Source: Vibrio albus
GTDB lineage: Bacteria; Pseudomonadota; Gammaproteobacteria; Enterobacterales; Vibrionaceae
Assembly (NCBI RefSeq): GCF_003144035.1
Contig: NZ_QFWT01000003.1
Location: forward strand, 124,001-188,000
DNA length: 64,000 nucleotides
Direction: 5' to 3'
The notes under the pieces are model-generated. The model made no database searches. It had not been told where the DNA came from and saw nothing but the letters and a program-made list of their open reading frames with translations. The first letter of the stretch is position 1, and each line of letters opens with the position of its first letter. The position numbers and the translations under genes were made by a program. Shown one piece after another: positions 29,273 to 45,343 of the stretch.

Positions 29273-29320
29273 ATGCGTAATTTTGTAATGAACATTCATC
29301 ATCACCATCATCCTGAGTAG
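29273..29320 (+). CDS. hisL: his operon leader peptide
   Basis: A 15-codon frame encoding MRNFVMNIHHHHHPE, with five consecutive His codons. A GGAG ribosome site lies 9 bases upstream. Ribosome stalling at the His codons when His-tRNA is scarce should prevent the downstream terminator from forming, as in the classical his attenuator. A promoter candidate, TTGAAA (29216) with TACTGT 17 bases on, is weak. Confidence 0.93.
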   Translation: MRNFVMNIHHHHHPE

Positions 29321-29343
29321 TCTTTCGGGAGATGTACGCATAC

Positions 29344-29423
29344 CCGGGAGACACACTCCCGGAGGTTGAGTCAAACGCAATAAGATTTGAACCCTCGGGA
29401 GCTAACACTTCCGGGGGTTTTTT
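29344..29423 (+). promoter_or_regulatory. his operon attenuator
   Basis: Two alternative structures follow the leader. CCGGGAG (29344-29350) pairs with CTCCCGG (29356-29362), a pause or anti-anti-terminator type hairpin. AACCCTCGGGAG (29390-29401) pairs over 12 bp (two wobbles) with CTTCCGGGGGTT (29408-29419), then six T: the terminator. CTCCCGG-like segments recur, so they can compete for partners. Confidence 0.88.
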
Positions 29424-29518
29424 CAGTTTTAGAGCTTTAATCTTATAACTAACAATTTTTGCTAACTCACGCTTGCTTCGAGATAATTCGAAATAGGTAT
29501 AAGAACAGGGAATACGTA

Positions 29519-30415
29519 ATGCCAACACAACGACTAAGAATTGCAATCCAGAAAAAAGGCCGTTTAAGTAAAGAATGTCAGCAACTGCTGAAAAAATGCG
29601 GTGTGAAATATAATCTTATGGGTGAGCGTCTGGTTGTTCACTCTGAAAACATGCCGATTGACTTGTTGCTGGTTCGTGATGACGATATCCCGGGACTGGT
29701 AATGGATGGTGTGGTTGACTTAGGTTTTATTGGTGAGAACGAGCTGGAAGAAGTTCGTCTTGACCGTGTGGTACAGAACGAGCCTAATGAATTTGTAACG
29801 CTGCGTCGTCTGGACTTTGGTGGCTGCCGTCTGTCTATCGCGATTAATAAAGATGATACTTATAACGGTCCTCAGGATCTGGCTGGTATGCGTATTGCGA
29901 CGACTTACCCGCACCTTCTGAAAGCGTATATGGATGAGCAGGGTGTGGACTTCAGCACTTGTATGCTGACTGGCTCTGTTGAAGTTGCTCCTCGTGCAGG
30001 TCTTGCTGACGCCATTGCGGATCTGGTTTCAACCGGTGCGACACTGGAAGCGAATGGTCTGAAAGAAGTAGAAGTCATTTTCCGCTCTAAAGCTACGTTG
30101 ATTCAGCGCGCTGGTGAATTTGCTGATGATAAGCAGGCTCTGATCAATAAGCTGCTAACCCGTATGCAGGGTGTGATTCAGGCCAAAGAATCCAAGTACA
30201 TTATGCTGCACGCGCCAACAGAGAAGCTGGAGCAGATTAAAGCTTTGCTTCCTGGTGCTGAAGATCCGACAGTACTACCTCTTTCTGCTGAGAAAAACCG
30301 TGTGGCTGTACACCTTGTTAGTACAGAGAACCTGTTCTGGGAAGAGATGGAACAGCTGAAGGAACTGGGTGCAAGCTCAATTCTGGTTCTTCCTATTGAG
30401 AAGATGATGGAGTAA
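29519..30415 (+). CDS. hisG: ATP phosphoribosyltransferase
   Basis: First step of histidine synthesis: ATP plus PRPP to phosphoribosyl-ATP. The long form of 298 residues, with catalytic domains 1-2 and a C-terminal regulatory domain, which is where histidine feedback acts in this class. The PRPP-binding block is [13 protein letters not shown]. The ATG at 29519 ([16 protein letters not shown]) fits the family; an earlier TTG/ATG frame from 29459 overlaps the leader region. Confidence 0.98.
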   Translation: MPTQRLRIAIQKKGRLSKECQQLLKKCGVKYNLMGERLVVHSENMPIDLLLVRDDDIPGLVMDGVVDLGFIGENELEEVRLDRVVQNEPNEFVTLRRLDFGGCRLSIAINKDDTYNGPQDLAGMRIATTYPHLLKAYMDEQGVDFSTCMLTGSVEVAPRAGLADAIADLVSTGATLEANGLKEVEVIFRSKATLIQRAGEFADDKQALINKLLTRMQGVIQAKESKYIMLHAPTEKLEQIKALLPGAEDPTVLPLSAEKNRVAVHLVSTENLFWEEMEQLKELGASSILVLPIEKMME

Positions 30416-30419
30416 GGCA

Positions 30420-32758
<2,339 letters not shown>

Positions 32759-32768
32759 GGATAGAGAT

Positions 32769-33845
32769 GTGAGCAACCAACAAAAAATTCTTTTTATCGA
32801 CCGTGACGGAACGCTGATTGTCGAGCCGCCGGTTGATTTTCAGGTCGACCGCTTAGATAAGCTTCAATTTGAACCGTACGTTATTCCAAGTCTTCTGGCT
32901 CTTCAGGATGCCGGATACCGTCTGGTGATGGTAACCAATCAGGACGGGCTGGGCACAGACAGTTATCCGCAGGACGATTTCGATGCGCCGCATAACCTGA
33001 TGATGCATATTTTTGAATCTCAGGGCGTGAAATTTGACGACGTACTTATCTGTCCGCACTTTGAAGAAGATAACTGCACCTGCCGCAAGCCAAAGCTGGG
33101 CATGGTAAAAGACTACCTGCAAAGTGGTAAGGTCGATTTTAAAACGTCAGTAGTGATTGGTGACCGCCCAACGGATCTGCAACTGGCAGAGAATATGGCG
33201 ATTCGCGGCATTCAATATAATCCTGAAACAATGGGCTGGCGTGAAATCCTGAAAGATCTGACCGCTCCAAAAGCTCGTGTTGCAGAAGTGGTTCGTACTA
33301 CCAAAGAAACCGATATCCGCGTATCTGTAAATCTGGATGAACAGGGCGGTAACGATATTGCTACTGGCCTTGGTTTCTTCGATCACATGCTGGATCAGAT
33401 CGCGACTCACGGCGGTTTTCAGATGAAAGTCAAAGTGGAAGGCGATCTGCATATCGATGATCACCATTCAGTGGAAGATACGGCTTTGGCTCTGGGTCAG
33501 GCTCTGAAAGATGCTCTGGGTGACAAGCGCGGTATTGGCCGTTTTGGCTTCAGCCTGCCGATGGATGAGTGTCTGGCTCAGTGTGCACTGGACCTGTCCG
33601 GACGTCCTTATCTGAAGTTTGAGGCTGAGTTCAGTCGTGAAATGGTTGGCGATTTGTCGACGGAAATGGTTGAGCATTTTTTCCGCTCACTAACCGATAC
33701 TCTTGCCTGTACACTGCACCTGTCTTCAGCCGGTGAAAATGATCACCATATCATTGAAAGCCTATTTAAAGCCTTTGGCCGCACGTTGCGTCAGGCGATT
33801 AAGGTAGAAGGCAACGAACTGCCAAGCAGTAAAGGCGTATTGTAA
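32769..33845 (+). CDS. hisB: Bifunctional histidinol-phosphatase / imidazoleglycerol-phosphate dehydratase
   Basis: The 358 residues hold two enzymes. The N-terminal HAD phosphatase (1-~160) has D11-x-D13 in F-I-D-R-D-G-T and a Cys/His zinc site ([11 protein letters not shown]). The C-terminal dehydratase (~165-358) shows the metal motif D-D-H-H-S-V-E-D and the second N-D-H-H. This fusion is typical of gammaproteobacteria. It starts at GTG. Confidence 0.98.
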   Translation: MSNQQKILFIDRDGTLIVEPPVDFQVDRLDKLQFEPYVIPSLLALQDAGYRLVMVTNQDGLGTDSYPQDDFDAPHNLMMHIFESQGVKFDDVLICPHFEEDNCTCRKPKLGMVKDYLQSGKVDFKTSVVIGDRPTDLQLAENMAIRGIQYNPETMGWREILKDLTAPKARVAEVVRTTKETDIRVSVNLDEQGGNDIATGLGFFDHMLDQIATHGGFQMKVKVEGDLHIDDHHSVEDTALALGQALKDALGDKRGIGRFGFSLPMDECLAQCALDLSGRPYLKFEAEFSREMVGDLSTEMVEHFFRSLTDTLACTLHLSSAGENDHHIIESLFKAFGRTLRQAIKVEGNELPSSKGVL

Positions 33846-33859
33846 GGAGCCACACGGAT

Positions 33860-34474
33860 ATGGAAAATCAGAAAGTTGTTATTATTGATACCGGCTGTGC
33901 CAATGTTTCTTCGGTAAAATTTGCGATTCAGCGATTGGGTTATACGGTTGTGGTATCGAAAGATCCTGAAGTGGTGTTAGCCGCCGATAAACTGTTCCTG
34001 CCGGGCGTAGGTACTGCCAGTGAAGCGATGCAAAACCTGCAGGAACGCGACCTGATTGAGCTGGTTAAGAAGGTAGAAAAGCCGCTGCTGGGTATCTGTC
34101 TGGGTATGCAGCTGCTGGGCAAACTGTCGCAGGAAAAAGGCTCTAAAGCAGACGAGGTCGTCGAATGTCTCGGCTTGTGTGAAGGTGAAGTGAAGCTGAT
34201 GGATACTGGCGATCTGCCTTTGCCACATATGGGCTGGAACACAGTTACTGCAAAAGCCGGCCACCCGCTGTTTAAAGGCATCGAAGAAGGCGAGTATTTC
34301 TACTTTGTACACAGCTTCGCAATGCCGGCAGGCGATTATACGATCGGTACCTGCGAATACGGTAATCCGTTTTCGGCAGCGATCCAGAGTGGCAACTACT
34401 ACGGCGTGCAGTTCCACCCAGAACGTTCAAGTAAAGCGGGCTCAAAGCTCATTAAGAACTTTTTAGAGTTGTAA
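33860..34474 (+). CDS. hisH: Imidazole glycerol phosphate synthase, glutaminase subunit
   Basis: Class I glutamine amidotransferase that feeds ammonia to HisF. It has 204 residues with catalytic Cys80 in G-I-C-L-G-M-Q and the His/Glu pair in V-Q-F-H-P-E-R. It forms a heterodimer with HisF encoded further on. A palindromic repeat follows and sets it apart from hisA. Confidence 0.98.
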   Translation: MENQKVVIIDTGCANVSSVKFAIQRLGYTVVVSKDPEVVLAADKLFLPGVGTASEAMQNLQERDLIELVKKVEKPLLGICLGMQLLGKLSQEKGSKADEVVECLGLCEGEVKLMDTGDLPLPHMGWNTVTAKAGHPLFKGIEEGEYFYFVHSFAMPAGDYTIGTCEYGNPFSAAIQSGNYYGVQFHPERSSKAGSKLIKNFLEL

Positions 34475-34484
34475 GGATTTTAGA

Positions 34485-34596
34485 ACACAGAACGCTTCGC
34501 TTTGAGATTACAGAATCCAAAAATTATGGTTATTTCTGAATTCTTAAGGACGTTTACGTCCGCTCTGTAAGGGAGCTTGCGACCGTCCTGTATTCT
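34485..34596. repeat. Intergenic palindromic repeat, copy 8, inside the his operon
   Basis: The left arm ACACAGAACGCTTCGCTTTG is followed by AGATTACAGAAT. The right part (34558-34596) is an exact 39-base inverse of 52615-52653. It fills most of the 141-base gap between hisH and hisA, in an operon whose other junctions are at most 15 bases or overlap. Confidence 0.85.
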
Positions 34597-34615
34597 GATT
34601 AAAAGGAAAATTTAA

Positions 34616-36104
<1,489 letters not shown>

Positions 36105-36108
<4 letters not shown>

Positions 36109-36749
36109 GCAGTGAAGCTGCAAACGAGTTTGAAGTAGAAAGTATTATTGGTCGTATCGACTGGGATAAAGTCGACGGTCTGGTTCCGGCAATCGTTCAG
36201 GATTTTCAGTCCAGCCAGGTTCTGATGATGGGGTATATGAATGAGGCGGCGCTGGAAAAAACCGCTAACACTGGTCAGGTGACGTTTTTCTCCCGCACCA
36301 AAGAGCGTCTGTGGACTAAGGGCGAAACGTCCGGCAATGTACTTCAACTGAAAAATATCGCACTCGATTGTGATAATGACACGCTGCTGGTAAAAGTAAA
36401 TCCAATTGGCCCTACCTGTCATCTGGGTACGACGACCTGTTTTGATGGTGATAAGCAGGAAGAGTCTCAGCTGGTTTGGCTTCATCAACTTGAATCTCTT
36501 CTTGGGGAACGAAAAAATGCGGACCCAGAATCTTCCTATACTGCCAGCCTCTACGCTCGTGGCACCAAACGTATTTCGCAAAAAGTGGGCGAAGAAGGTG
36601 TTGAAGTCGCGCTTGCGGCAACGTCGGGCGACAAGGCGGAATTAGTCTGTGAGTCTGCAGACCTGATTTATCATCTACTGGTACTGCTTCAGGATCAGGG
36701 CTTGTCACTGAATGATGTGATTAATAAGCTGAAAGAAAGACATAAGTAG
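36105..36749 (+). CDS. hisI: Bifunctional phosphoribosyl-AMP cyclohydrolase / phosphoribosyl-ATP pyrophosphatase
   Basis: Steps 2 and 3 of the pathway in one 214-residue protein. The N-terminal cyclohydrolase carries [28 protein letters not shown] and the zinc Cys motif C-D-N-D...C-H-L-G-T-T-T-C. The C-terminal pyrophosphatase has the [10 protein letters not shown] MazG-like motif. It is the last gene of the operon and is followed by a strong terminator. Confidence 0.98.
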
Positions 36750-36761
36750 GGCATTAAACCC

Positions 36762-36795
36762 AAAAAAATCACCACCTCACGGTGGTGATTTTTTT
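36762..36795 (+). terminator. his operon terminator
   Basis: AATCACCACC and GGTGGTGATT form a perfect stem around TCAC, flanked by seven A on the left and seven T on the right, 13 bases after hisI. The A-run side allows it to work for the minus-strand fghA too. Confidence 0.93.
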
Positions 36796-36798
36796 GTA

Positions 36799-36826
36799 CC
36801 CTCACTTCTGTGTGGGAATGTATACC
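36799..36826. repeat. REP-like hairpin, degenerate copy 3
   Basis: CCCTCACTTCTGTGTGGGAATGTATACC resembles the 17285 and 24588 hairpins, with a decayed left arm. It follows the his terminator and lies just after the fghA 3' end. Confidence 0.55.
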
Positions 36827-36839
36827 GGCTCTAAAGCGG

Positions 36840-38857
<2,018 letters not shown>

Positions 38858-39014
38858 CTAATTTTAGTCTGTATCTTTAAGTACCGGCAGCGGATGTTAT
38901 GCAACCGATAGGTGTTTCCTTGCATTAGTCACCTAGTATAGTTACTCGCTTTTTAATGATAATTAGGGGAAAATAAGAATGACTTTTACACTGATGTAAT
39001 AATAAATGGTATGT

Positions 39015-39908
39015 ATGGCAAATTGGGAAGGGGTTAATGAGTTTGTTGCTGTCGTCGAAAGCGGGAGCTTTACTCAGGCAGCGCTAAGACTATCGACCTC
39101 TGTTGCGAATGTCAGCCGGCGGGTTGCGGTGCTGGAAGAAAGGCTTGGCGTTAAACTGCTTTTACGTACGACCCGTAAGGTATCGATGACTGAAGCCGGG
39201 CAGAGTTATTTCCAGCAGTGTCGGTTATTAATCGAAGGACTCGAGCAGGCTGAGCGTACGGTCACAGAAATGCAGCAGACTCCACAGGGGAAGATAAAGG
39301 TAACCGCACCGGTCACTTACGGAGAGCATAAAATCGCGCCTCTGCTGCATCAGCTTTTACAGGAACATCCACAACTGGAACTGGAACTGGTATTAACTAA
39401 CCAGAAACTCGATCTGATAGAGCAGGGCGTGGATGTTGCCATCCGTCTGGGACAGTTGGATGATTCGAGTTTTATTGCCCGCAAGCTGGATAATCGCCAG
39501 TTGTATGTCTGTGCGACCCCGGAATATTTGGATCGTTTTGGTGTGCCTTATACTTTGTCTGAATTATCGCACCACCAATGCCTGGTGGGGACTTATGACC
39601 ACTGGCGGTTCAGGGAAAGTGGCCACTCCCGCTCGATAAAAGTTACAGGAAGTATTAGCTGTAACAGTGGTGTTGTACTTCTTGATGCCGCTCTGCGGGG
39701 GATGGGGATGGCACAATTACCGGATTATTATGTCCGTAAATACTTGTCCTCAGGGGAGCTGGTGGAAGTACTTTCGCCGTACCGTGACACCAGAGAGGGT
39801 GTATGGGCGCTTTATCCACAGAACCGCCTCCTTTCTGCAAAGGTGCGGCTGCTGGTGGATTATCTGGCGGAACACTTGTCAGTAGATTCAAAGGTACTGA
39901 TGTTTTAA
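39015..39908 (+). CDS. LysR-family transcription regulator, likely for the formaldehyde genes
   Basis: A 297-residue LysR-type regulator. The N-terminal winged helix is at about 3-60 ([17 protein letters not shown]), followed by the substrate-binding domain. It is divergent from adhC-fghA across about 160 bases, so it probably controls them. The ATG at 39015 is used; an ATG three codons upstream is possible. Its stop shares the bases TTAA with the stop of the facing YchJ gene. Confidence 0.85.
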   Translation: MANWEGVNEFVAVVESGSFTQAALRLSTSVANVSRRVAVLEERLGVKLLLRTTRKVSMTEAGQSYFQQCRLLIEGLEQAERTVTEMQQTPQGKIKVTAPVTYGEHKIAPLLHQLLQEHPQLELELVLTNQKLDLIEQGVDVAIRLGQLDDSSFIARKLDNRQLYVCATPEYLDRFGVPYTLSELSHHQCLVGTYDHWRFRESGHSRSIKVTGSISCNSGVVLLDAALRGMGMAQLPDYYVRKYLSSGELVEVLSPYRDTREGVWALYPQNRLLSAKVRLLVDYLAEHLSVDSKVLMF

Positions 39909-40423
39909 CCACAACACTTCTTGTATTTCTTTCCACTACCACATGGACAGGGATCGTTTCTGCCAACTTTCGGGGCTGCTGCATGTGGCTTTTGCGGCTC
40001 AGATACTGTTGGTTCCTCAGGAAATGCACCGTCAATGTAGTACCAGAGACCGTTCTCTTTTACAAAGCGCGATCTTTCATGCATGCATTGAATGGTGTCT
40101 TCATCCTGAAGGTAGGCTTTGAACTCAACAAAGCCTTCAGTGTCTTGTGGCGTTGGTGTATCCAGAACTTCCAGCTTTATCCAATCCAGATTGATCGACT
40201 CGATAATACCTTCTCGTTCGGACTCCGCAGAGCAGGAAGGGTGGTAAGTGGAAATAACAAAATCTGGCAGCTTTAACACATGCGCGCAGTAGCGGGCTCG
40301 CATCAGTTGCTCTGGTACCACGGCATTTTTATGATCGGTATGAATTGGCAGACAGCAGTTACTATAGGGTTTATTACTGCCACAAGGGCACAGAGAACCT
40401 TCAGGGTATAATGATAAAGACAT
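39905..40423 (-). CDS. YchJ-family SEC-C motif protein
   Basis: A 172-residue protein with zinc-binding SEC-C motifs at both ends: [13 protein letters not shown] (12-24) and [15 protein letters not shown] at the C-terminus. A YchJ domain (NTF2-like) lies between. The molecular role of this family is unknown. It converges on the LysR gene with a 4-base overlap of the stop codons. Confidence 0.85.
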   Translation of the reverse strand: MSLSLYPEGSLCPCGSNKPYSNCCLPIHTDHKNAVVPEQLMRARYCAHVLKLPDFVISTYHPSCSAESEREGIIESINLDWIKLEVLDTPTPQDTEGFVEFKAYLQDEDTIQCMHERSRFVKENGLWYYIDGAFPEEPTVSEPQKPHAAAPKVGRNDPCPCGSGKKYKKCCG

Positions 40424-40452
40424 TCAGACACTCGATATTCGTGATTATAGAA

Positions 40453-41661
40453 TCAATTATTACACAGCTCTTCTGCCCAGATGGTCGACTGCTCGTAACA
40501 GTCGAGGAGATCTTCAGAAGACGTGCCTAGTTTATCACTTAACTTACTAACTGTGTCCCAGTCTGCATGTTCATAGGCGATATATAAGCTAAGTATATCG
40601 CCAAGGATTCCTTTGTGGTGTAAAAGGGCTTGTTTAATAACATTATCCACCGGAATAGACTCAACGATGATGTCCAGTGGCTGATCCAGAATGGAATCCA
40701 GAAGAGAAAACATTCCGGTAAGAAAGCCCTGACTCTTGTCTGCTGATTTTTGCACTTTAGAGAGCAATAATTCGCAAAACTTAGCACGTAAGATAGACAG
40801 GACATAAAGAAACTCGGGCTTGTTTTCTTGTACGTTTGCGATAGCGACAAGAGAAACAAACTTTTTCAGTCTTTCTTCACCCAGATAGGCCAAGGCCTGA
40901 TGAAACGAGCTGATTTTGGAAGAAATAGCGCTCGAGGAGTTGACGTAACGCAGCAGCTTGTATGAGAGTGATACATCCACAGAAATGATTCGTTCTACTT
41001 CGTCATAATCCACTTCACTTTTAGAGATCGCTTTACATAACTGAACGACAGTCAGAAAAGAGGGGTCAATCGCCTTCTGTTGGAGTATTTCCGGCTTACT
41101 GAAAAAATAGCCCTGAAAGTAGTGGAATCCTGCTTCTCTGGCCTGGTGGAACTCTTCGTAAGTTTCGACTTTTTCGGCAAGAAATTCGATTTTAGTGTCT
41201 TTCAGGCGGTTAATAAATTTTACCGCTTTATGAATCGGAACAATACGAATATCAAATTTGATCAGGTGAATAAACGGTAGAAAAGGAATCCATTCCGGGC
41301 TGGGGACAAAATCGTCCAAAGCCATTTTATACCCTTTGACATTGAGTTGCTTGACGGCATCGAGAAGCTCTTCCGTCGGTGCACAGTCTTCTAGTATTTC
41401 TACCACAATTTTCTTTTTGGGGAAGAGCGTCGGGATCTGATTGATAAGGCTCTGGTAAGGAAAATTAACAAAGCCGATTTTATTACCAATCGTATTATAA
41501 TCCAGGCCAAAGAATTGTTCAGAAAGCAGAATGCTGGTGGCTCGTTCCGGCTCTATTTCCGGGAAGGTGTTTTTCGGGCCGTCTCGAAACAGAAGTTCGT
41601 AACCGAGCATTTTCCTATCGCGATCGAGTATAGGCTGACGTGCAACATAAGAATATTTCAT
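40453..41661 (-). CDS. Degenerate EAL plus HDOD signalling protein
   Basis: A 402-residue two-domain protein from ATG at 41661. The N-terminal part is an EAL-fold domain in which E-A-L-L-R is replaced by Y-E-L-L-F-R (residues 21-26) and other metal and base residues look altered (V-E-I-L-E-D; A-L-D-D-F). The C-terminal part (about 195-390) is an HDOD domain. It is probably not an active cyclic-di-GMP phosphodiesterase and may act by binding partners. Similar Vibrio EAL-HDOD proteins affect motility. The 5' frame extends to a TTG at 41670, which I judged less likely. Confidence 0.82.
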   Translation of the reverse strand: MKYSYVARQPILDRDRKMLGYELLFRDGPKNTFPEIEPERATSILLSEQFFGLDYNTIGNKIGFVNFPYQSLINQIPTLFPKKKIVVEILEDCAPTEELLDAVKQLNVKGYKMALDDFVPSPEWIPFLPFIHLIKFDIRIVPIHKAVKFINRLKDTKIEFLAEKVETYEEFHQAREAGFHYFQGYFFSKPEILQQKAIDPSFLTVVQLCKAISKSEVDYDEVERIISVDVSLSYKLLRYVNSSSAISSKISSFHQALAYLGEERLKKFVSLVAIANVQENKPEFLYVLSILRAKFCELLLSKVQKSADKSQGFLTGMFSLLDSILDQPLDIIVESIPVDNVIKQALLHHKGILGDILSLYIAYEHADWDTVSKLSDKLGTSSEDLLDCYEQSTIWAEELCNN

Positions 41662-41750
41662 TTCAATCAATAACGTTAATATAAAAGAGTACTTACTCTT
41701 ATGATAATAGAGCGTTCAGTCTAAAATACTATGATATTGAGCAGGTTTCT

Positions 41751-42494
41751 TCAGTCACTCTCAGATGTCGAGTCAAAGTTGCGGCGTTCAAGATTAAACT
41801 GATCTTTTTTCCAGACAAGGACAGACCCCTGTTCATACCAGTCACCCAGAACTATACGGGTCTTTTGTGTGCCTATCTTATTGATTTTATGGATGTAAGG
41901 TCGGTGGGTGTGTCCATGAATCATGACAGATGTTCCCGTGTCAGAAAGGACTTTTTCCACTTCAGATTGGTTGACATCCATGATGTCCAGAGACTTTCTT
42001 TGCTTGTCTTTGCCGATATCCTGTTGAGCTTTTGAAACAATTTTCTTTTTAATAAAAAGCGGTAGCCGGTTGAATACCCATTGCAGCCAGGGCTGATGAA
42101 CCTTTTTACGGTACTCCTGATAGTTATGGTCGTCGGTGCATAAGGTATCACCATGAAGGACGACGGCCTTGGTTCCATAGAGGTCGATCACTGAGACCTC
42201 ATCCAGTAGAGTCACACCGGTGTCTTTAGCGAATCGTTTTCCCACCAGAAAATCCCGGTTACCATGCACAAAATAACAGGGGACACCACTGCCGGTTAGT
42301 GTTTTGAATTCTGCTTTTATTAAGCGGCTGAACGGACTGTTATCATCATCCCCAATCCAGAATTCAAACAGGTCACCAAGGACATAAAGTGCGTCAGCTT
42401 TGGCGGCTTCTTCACGCATAAAACGGATAAAGCATTCAGTAATATCAGTTCGGGAAGGGGTAAGGTGCAGATCAGAGATAAATAGAGTGGTCAT
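41751..42494 (-). CDS. lpxH: UDP-2,3-diacylglucosamine diphosphatase
   Basis: Lipid A biosynthesis: cleaves UDP-2,3-diacylglucosamine to lipid X and UMP at the membrane face. It has 247 residues of calcineurin-like fold, with metal motifs D-L-H (8-10), [15 protein letters not shown] and G-H-T-H-R-P. The LpxH type is normal in vibrios. It follows ppiB on the same strand, with a REP-like hairpin between. Confidence 0.97.
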   Translation of the reverse strand: MTTLFISDLHLTPSRTDITECFIRFMREEAAKADALYVLGDLFEFWIGDDDNSPFSRLIKAEFKTLTGSGVPCYFVHGNRDFLVGKRFAKDTGVTLLDEVSVIDLYGTKAVVLHGDTLCTDDHNYQEYRKKVHQPWLQWVFNRLPLFIKKKIVSKAQQDIGKDKQRKSLDIMDVNQSEVEKVLSDTGTSVMIHGHTHRPYIHKINKIGTQKTRIVLGDWYEQGSVLVWKKDQFNLERRNFDSTSESD

Positions 42495-42529
42495 GATGGC
42501 CTTTATAGTATTGTCATCCCTTTTTACAT

Positions 42530-42556
42530 CGTTATCCCTGCGAAGGCAGGGATGAC
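42530..42556. repeat. REP-like hairpin between ppiB and lpxH
   Basis: CGTTATCCCTGC, loop GAAG, GCAGGGATGACG: an 11-12 bp stem with a single wobble. A half copy (TTGTCATCCC) lies just before at 42511. It resembles common gammaproteobacterial REP units of the form GTCATCCCTGCGAAGGCAGGGATGAC. Confidence 0.75.
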
Positions 42557-42568
42557 GATAATTATAAA

Positions 42569-43063
42569 TTATTCTTCAATAGTTGTACCGGTGATGATAA
42601 CTTCTTCCAGTGGTACATCCTGGTGCATACCCATAGAACCCGTGCTTACACCTTTAATTTGGTTCACTACGTCCATGCCTTCAACCACTTCGCCGAATAC
42701 ACAGTAACCCCAGCCATCCAGACTTTCTGATTTAAAGTCCAGGAAGGTGTTGTTATTTACGTTGATAAAGAACTGAGAACTTGCTGAATGTGGTTCCATG
42801 GTACGAGCCATAGCCAGTGTACCGATCTTGTTGCTCAGGCCGTTGTTCGCTTCGTTCTTGATAGGGGCACGACTGGTTTTTTCTTTCAGGCCAGATGTCA
42901 TACCACCACCCTGGATCATAAAGCCGTCAATAACACGGTGGAAAAGGGTGTTGTCATAAAAACCATCACGACAATATTGCAGGAAATTAGCACTTGTTTC
43001 TGGTGCTTTTTCTTCATTTAGCTGGATTTTGATGTCACCAAAATTAGTGTGAAGGGTGATCAT
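42569..43063 (-). CDS. ppiB: Peptidyl-prolyl cis-trans isomerase B
   Basis: Cytoplasmic cyclophilin of 164 residues. The catalytic core is conserved: [22 protein letters not shown] and [11 protein letters not shown]. It has no signal peptide, hence the cytoplasmic type. It is divergent from cysS, the conserved arrangement in E. coli and vibrios. Confidence 0.97.
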   Translation of the reverse strand: MITLHTNFGDIKIQLNEEKAPETSANFLQYCRDGFYDNTLFHRVIDGFMIQGGGMTSGLKEKTSRAPIKNEANNGLSNKIGTLAMARTMEPHSASSQFFINVNNNTFLDFKSESLDGWGYCVFGEVVEGMDVVNQIKGVSTGSMGMHQDVPLEEVIITGTTIEE

Positions 43064-43170
43064 GATAGGTTTCCTTTATTTGGTTTGATTCAAACGGGAA
43101 TTCTAGCGTAACTTCACCATGCGTCAATATCCTTATGAATTTGAGATGGAAACAGCTCTATTGTGAGGCA

Positions 43171-43294
43171 ACGAGCTTATTGGGAATAGGTAGGTATCGA
43201 AAAACAGACCCTCTGCGGCAGGGATGCCGCAGCGGAGCCCCATGGACGGGTTTATGCGAGTCTGTGTTCGATACCTGCCTGTTCCGGAACTCGT
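43171..43294. repeat. Long hairpin element between ppiB and cysS
   Basis: An imperfect inverted repeat of about 35 bases: ACGAG...AGGTATCGAAAAACAGAC (43171-43209) with GTCTGTGTTCGATACCT...CTCGT (43260-43294). Its interior holds a second perfect hairpin, CTGCGGCA / TGCCGCAG with loop GGGA (43213-43232), followed by CATGGACGGGTTTATGCG. It looks like a small dispersed hairpin element and could be transcribed as RNA. Confidence 0.7.
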
Positions 43295-43377
43295 GTTAGA
43301 TAAATAGATGACTAAAGCGGAACGGAATTGTTATACTCTCGCCCAACTTTGTTTCACAAAAATATTAGATAGAGATC

Positions 43378-44763
43378 ATGTTAAGAATATATAACACACT
43401 CACCAAACAGAAAGAGGAATTCAAACCAATCGTTGCCGGAAAGGTAGGCATGTATGTTTGTGGGGTAACCATTTACGATCTCTGTCATATCGGCCATGGA
43501 CGTACCTTTGTTTCTTTTGATGTGGTGTCCCGCTATCTGCGTTTCCTTGGCTATGACCTGACGTTTGTGCGCAATATTACCGATATCGATGACAAAATCA
43601 TCAAGCGTGCTGCAGAGAACAAAGAAAGCTGCGAAGCTCTGACAGAGCGTTTGATTGAAGATATGTATCAGGATTTCGATGCGCTGAACATGAAGCGTCC
43701 GGATGTTGAGCCACGTGCGACGCACTATATTCAAGAAATCATTGCGCTGGTAGAACGTCTGATTGAAAAAGGCTTTGCCTACGTTGCCGATAACGGCGAT
43801 GTGATGTTCGAAGTCAGCAAATATGATGACTACGGTAAACTTTCCAAGCAGGATCTGGATCAGCTTCAGGCTGGTGCGCGTGTCGATATCGAAAGCGCGA
43901 AGCGCAGCCCGCTGGACTTTGTATTGTGGAAAATGTCTAAACCGGGTGAGCCAACGTGGGAATCACCATGGGGACCGGGTCGCCCGGGCTGGCACATCGA
44001 ATGTTCTGCGATGAACTCAGCCATTCTTGGTAACCACTTCGATATTCATGGCGGAGGCTCAGACCTGACGTTCCCGCACCATGAAAATGAGATCGCTCAG
44101 TCTTGCTGTGCCCATGATAGCCAGTATGTGAATACCTGGATGCATAGCGGTATGGTTATGGTCGACAAAGAGAAGATGTCTAAATCACTGGGCAACTTCT
44201 TCACGATTCGTGATGTACTGGGTCACTATGACGCAGAAACCGTGCGTTACTTCCTGATGTCAGGCCATTACCGTAGTCAACTGAACTACAGTGAAGAAAA
44301 CCTGAATCAGGCGCGAGCCTCACTTGAACGTTTGTATACGTCTCTGCGTGGCTTAGACCTTAAAGCGGAACCAAGTACCGACGGTGAATATGTTACTCGC
44401 TTCACAGAAGCAATGAACGATGACTTCAACACGCCGGAAGCCTACTCTGTTCTGTTTGATATGGCGCGCGAAGTAAACCGTCTGAAAACAGAAGACATTG
44501 ATGCAGCATCGAAACTGGGTGCCCTGATGCGTGAGCTGGCGGATGTGATTGGTATTCTTTACCAGGACCCGGAGGCTTTCCTTAAAGGTGGAGCATCGGA
44601 AGACGATGACGAAGTGGCTGAAATCGAAGCTCTGATCAAACTGCGTAACGATTCTCGTGCAGCAAAAGACTGGGCCAATGCGGATATGGCACGTGATAAA
44701 CTGAACGAGATGGGTATCGTTCTGGAAGATGGCCCGGAAGGCACGACCTGGCGCAGAGGCTAA
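43378..44763 (+). CDS. cysS: Cysteinyl-tRNA synthetase
   Basis: Class I synthetase that charges tRNA-Cys. It has 461 residues with the H-I-G-H motif at 37-40, K-M-S-K-S at 266-270, and zinc-binding Cys/His (Cys28, then C and H in W-H-I-E-C-S-A and H-H-E-N). Starts with ATG after AGATAGAGATC. Next is tdk on the same strand, two bases away. Confidence 0.98.
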   Translation: MLRIYNTLTKQKEEFKPIVAGKVGMYVCGVTIYDLCHIGHGRTFVSFDVVSRYLRFLGYDLTFVRNITDIDDKIIKRAAENKESCEALTERLIEDMYQDFDALNMKRPDVEPRATHYIQEIIALVERLIEKGFAYVADNGDVMFEVSKYDDYGKLSKQDLDQLQAGARVDIESAKRSPLDFVLWKMSKPGEPTWESPWGPGRPGWHIECSAMNSAILGNHFDIHGGGSDLTFPHHENEIAQSCCAHDSQYVNTWMHSGMVMVDKEKMSKSLGNFFTIRDVLGHYDAETVRYFLMSGHYRSQLNYSEENLNQARASLERLYTSLRGLDLKAEPSTDGEYVTRFTEAMNDDFNTPEAYSVLFDMAREVNRLKTEDIDAASKLGALMRELADVIGILYQDPEAFLKGGASEDDDEVAEIEALIKLRNDSRAAKDWANADMARDKLNEMGIVLEDGPEGTTWRRG

Positions 44764-44764
44764 C

Positions 44765-45343
44765 ATGGCTCAGATGTACTTCTACTACTCCGCGATGAAC
44801 GCGGGGAAGTCGACGACCTTGTTACAGTCAGCATTTAACTATCAAGAGCGGGGCATGAACCCGCTTATTTTCACGGCGGCCATTGATGACCGTTTTGGGG
44901 TAGGTAAAGTCAGCTCCCGTATCGGATTGCAGGCCGAGGCCCAGCTTTTTAATGCTGAAAGTAACCTGTTTGAAGAAATTAAGGCGCTACACAATCAGGA
45001 AGCTCGTCACTGTGTTCTGATCGATGAGTGCCAGTTTTTGTCTAAAGAACAGGTTTATCAGCTGACGGAAGTGGTGGATAAACTGCATATTCCTACACTT
45101 TGTTATGGGCTGCGTACCGATTTTCAGGGCGAACTGTTTGAAGGCAGCAAACATTTGCTGGCATGGGCTGATAAGTTAATTGAGCTGAAAACCATCTGTC
45201 ATTGCGGACGTAAAGCCAATATGGTGATCCGCACTGATGAGCATGGCAAACCTATTGCCGAAGGTGATCAGGTTGCTATCGGCGGCAATGACAAATATGT
45301 ATCAGTCTGCCGTGAGCACTATAAAGAGGCGTTGGGACGTTAA
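44765..45343 (+). CDS. tdk: Thymidine kinase
   Basis: Thymidine salvage, thymidine to dTMP with ATP. The 192-residue type II enzyme shows Walker A ([10 protein letters not shown], Lys15) and the D-E-C-Q-F-L Walker B. A zinc ribbon has C-H-C near 145 and a C-terminal Cys. I chose ATG at 44765 (M-A-Q-M-Y-F-Y-Y-S), since the frame upstream overlaps cysS. Its stop shares the bases TTAA with the stop of the facing ATP-grasp gene. Confidence 0.96.
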   Translation: MAQMYFYYSAMNAGKSTTLLQSAFNYQERGMNPLIFTAAIDDRFGVGKVSSRIGLQAEAQLFNAESNLFEEIKALHNQEARHCVLIDECQFLSKEQVYQLTEVVDKLHIPTLCYGLRTDFQGELFEGSKHLLAWADKLIELKTICHCGRKANMVIRTDEHGKPIAEGDQVAIGGNDKYVSVCREHYKEALGR

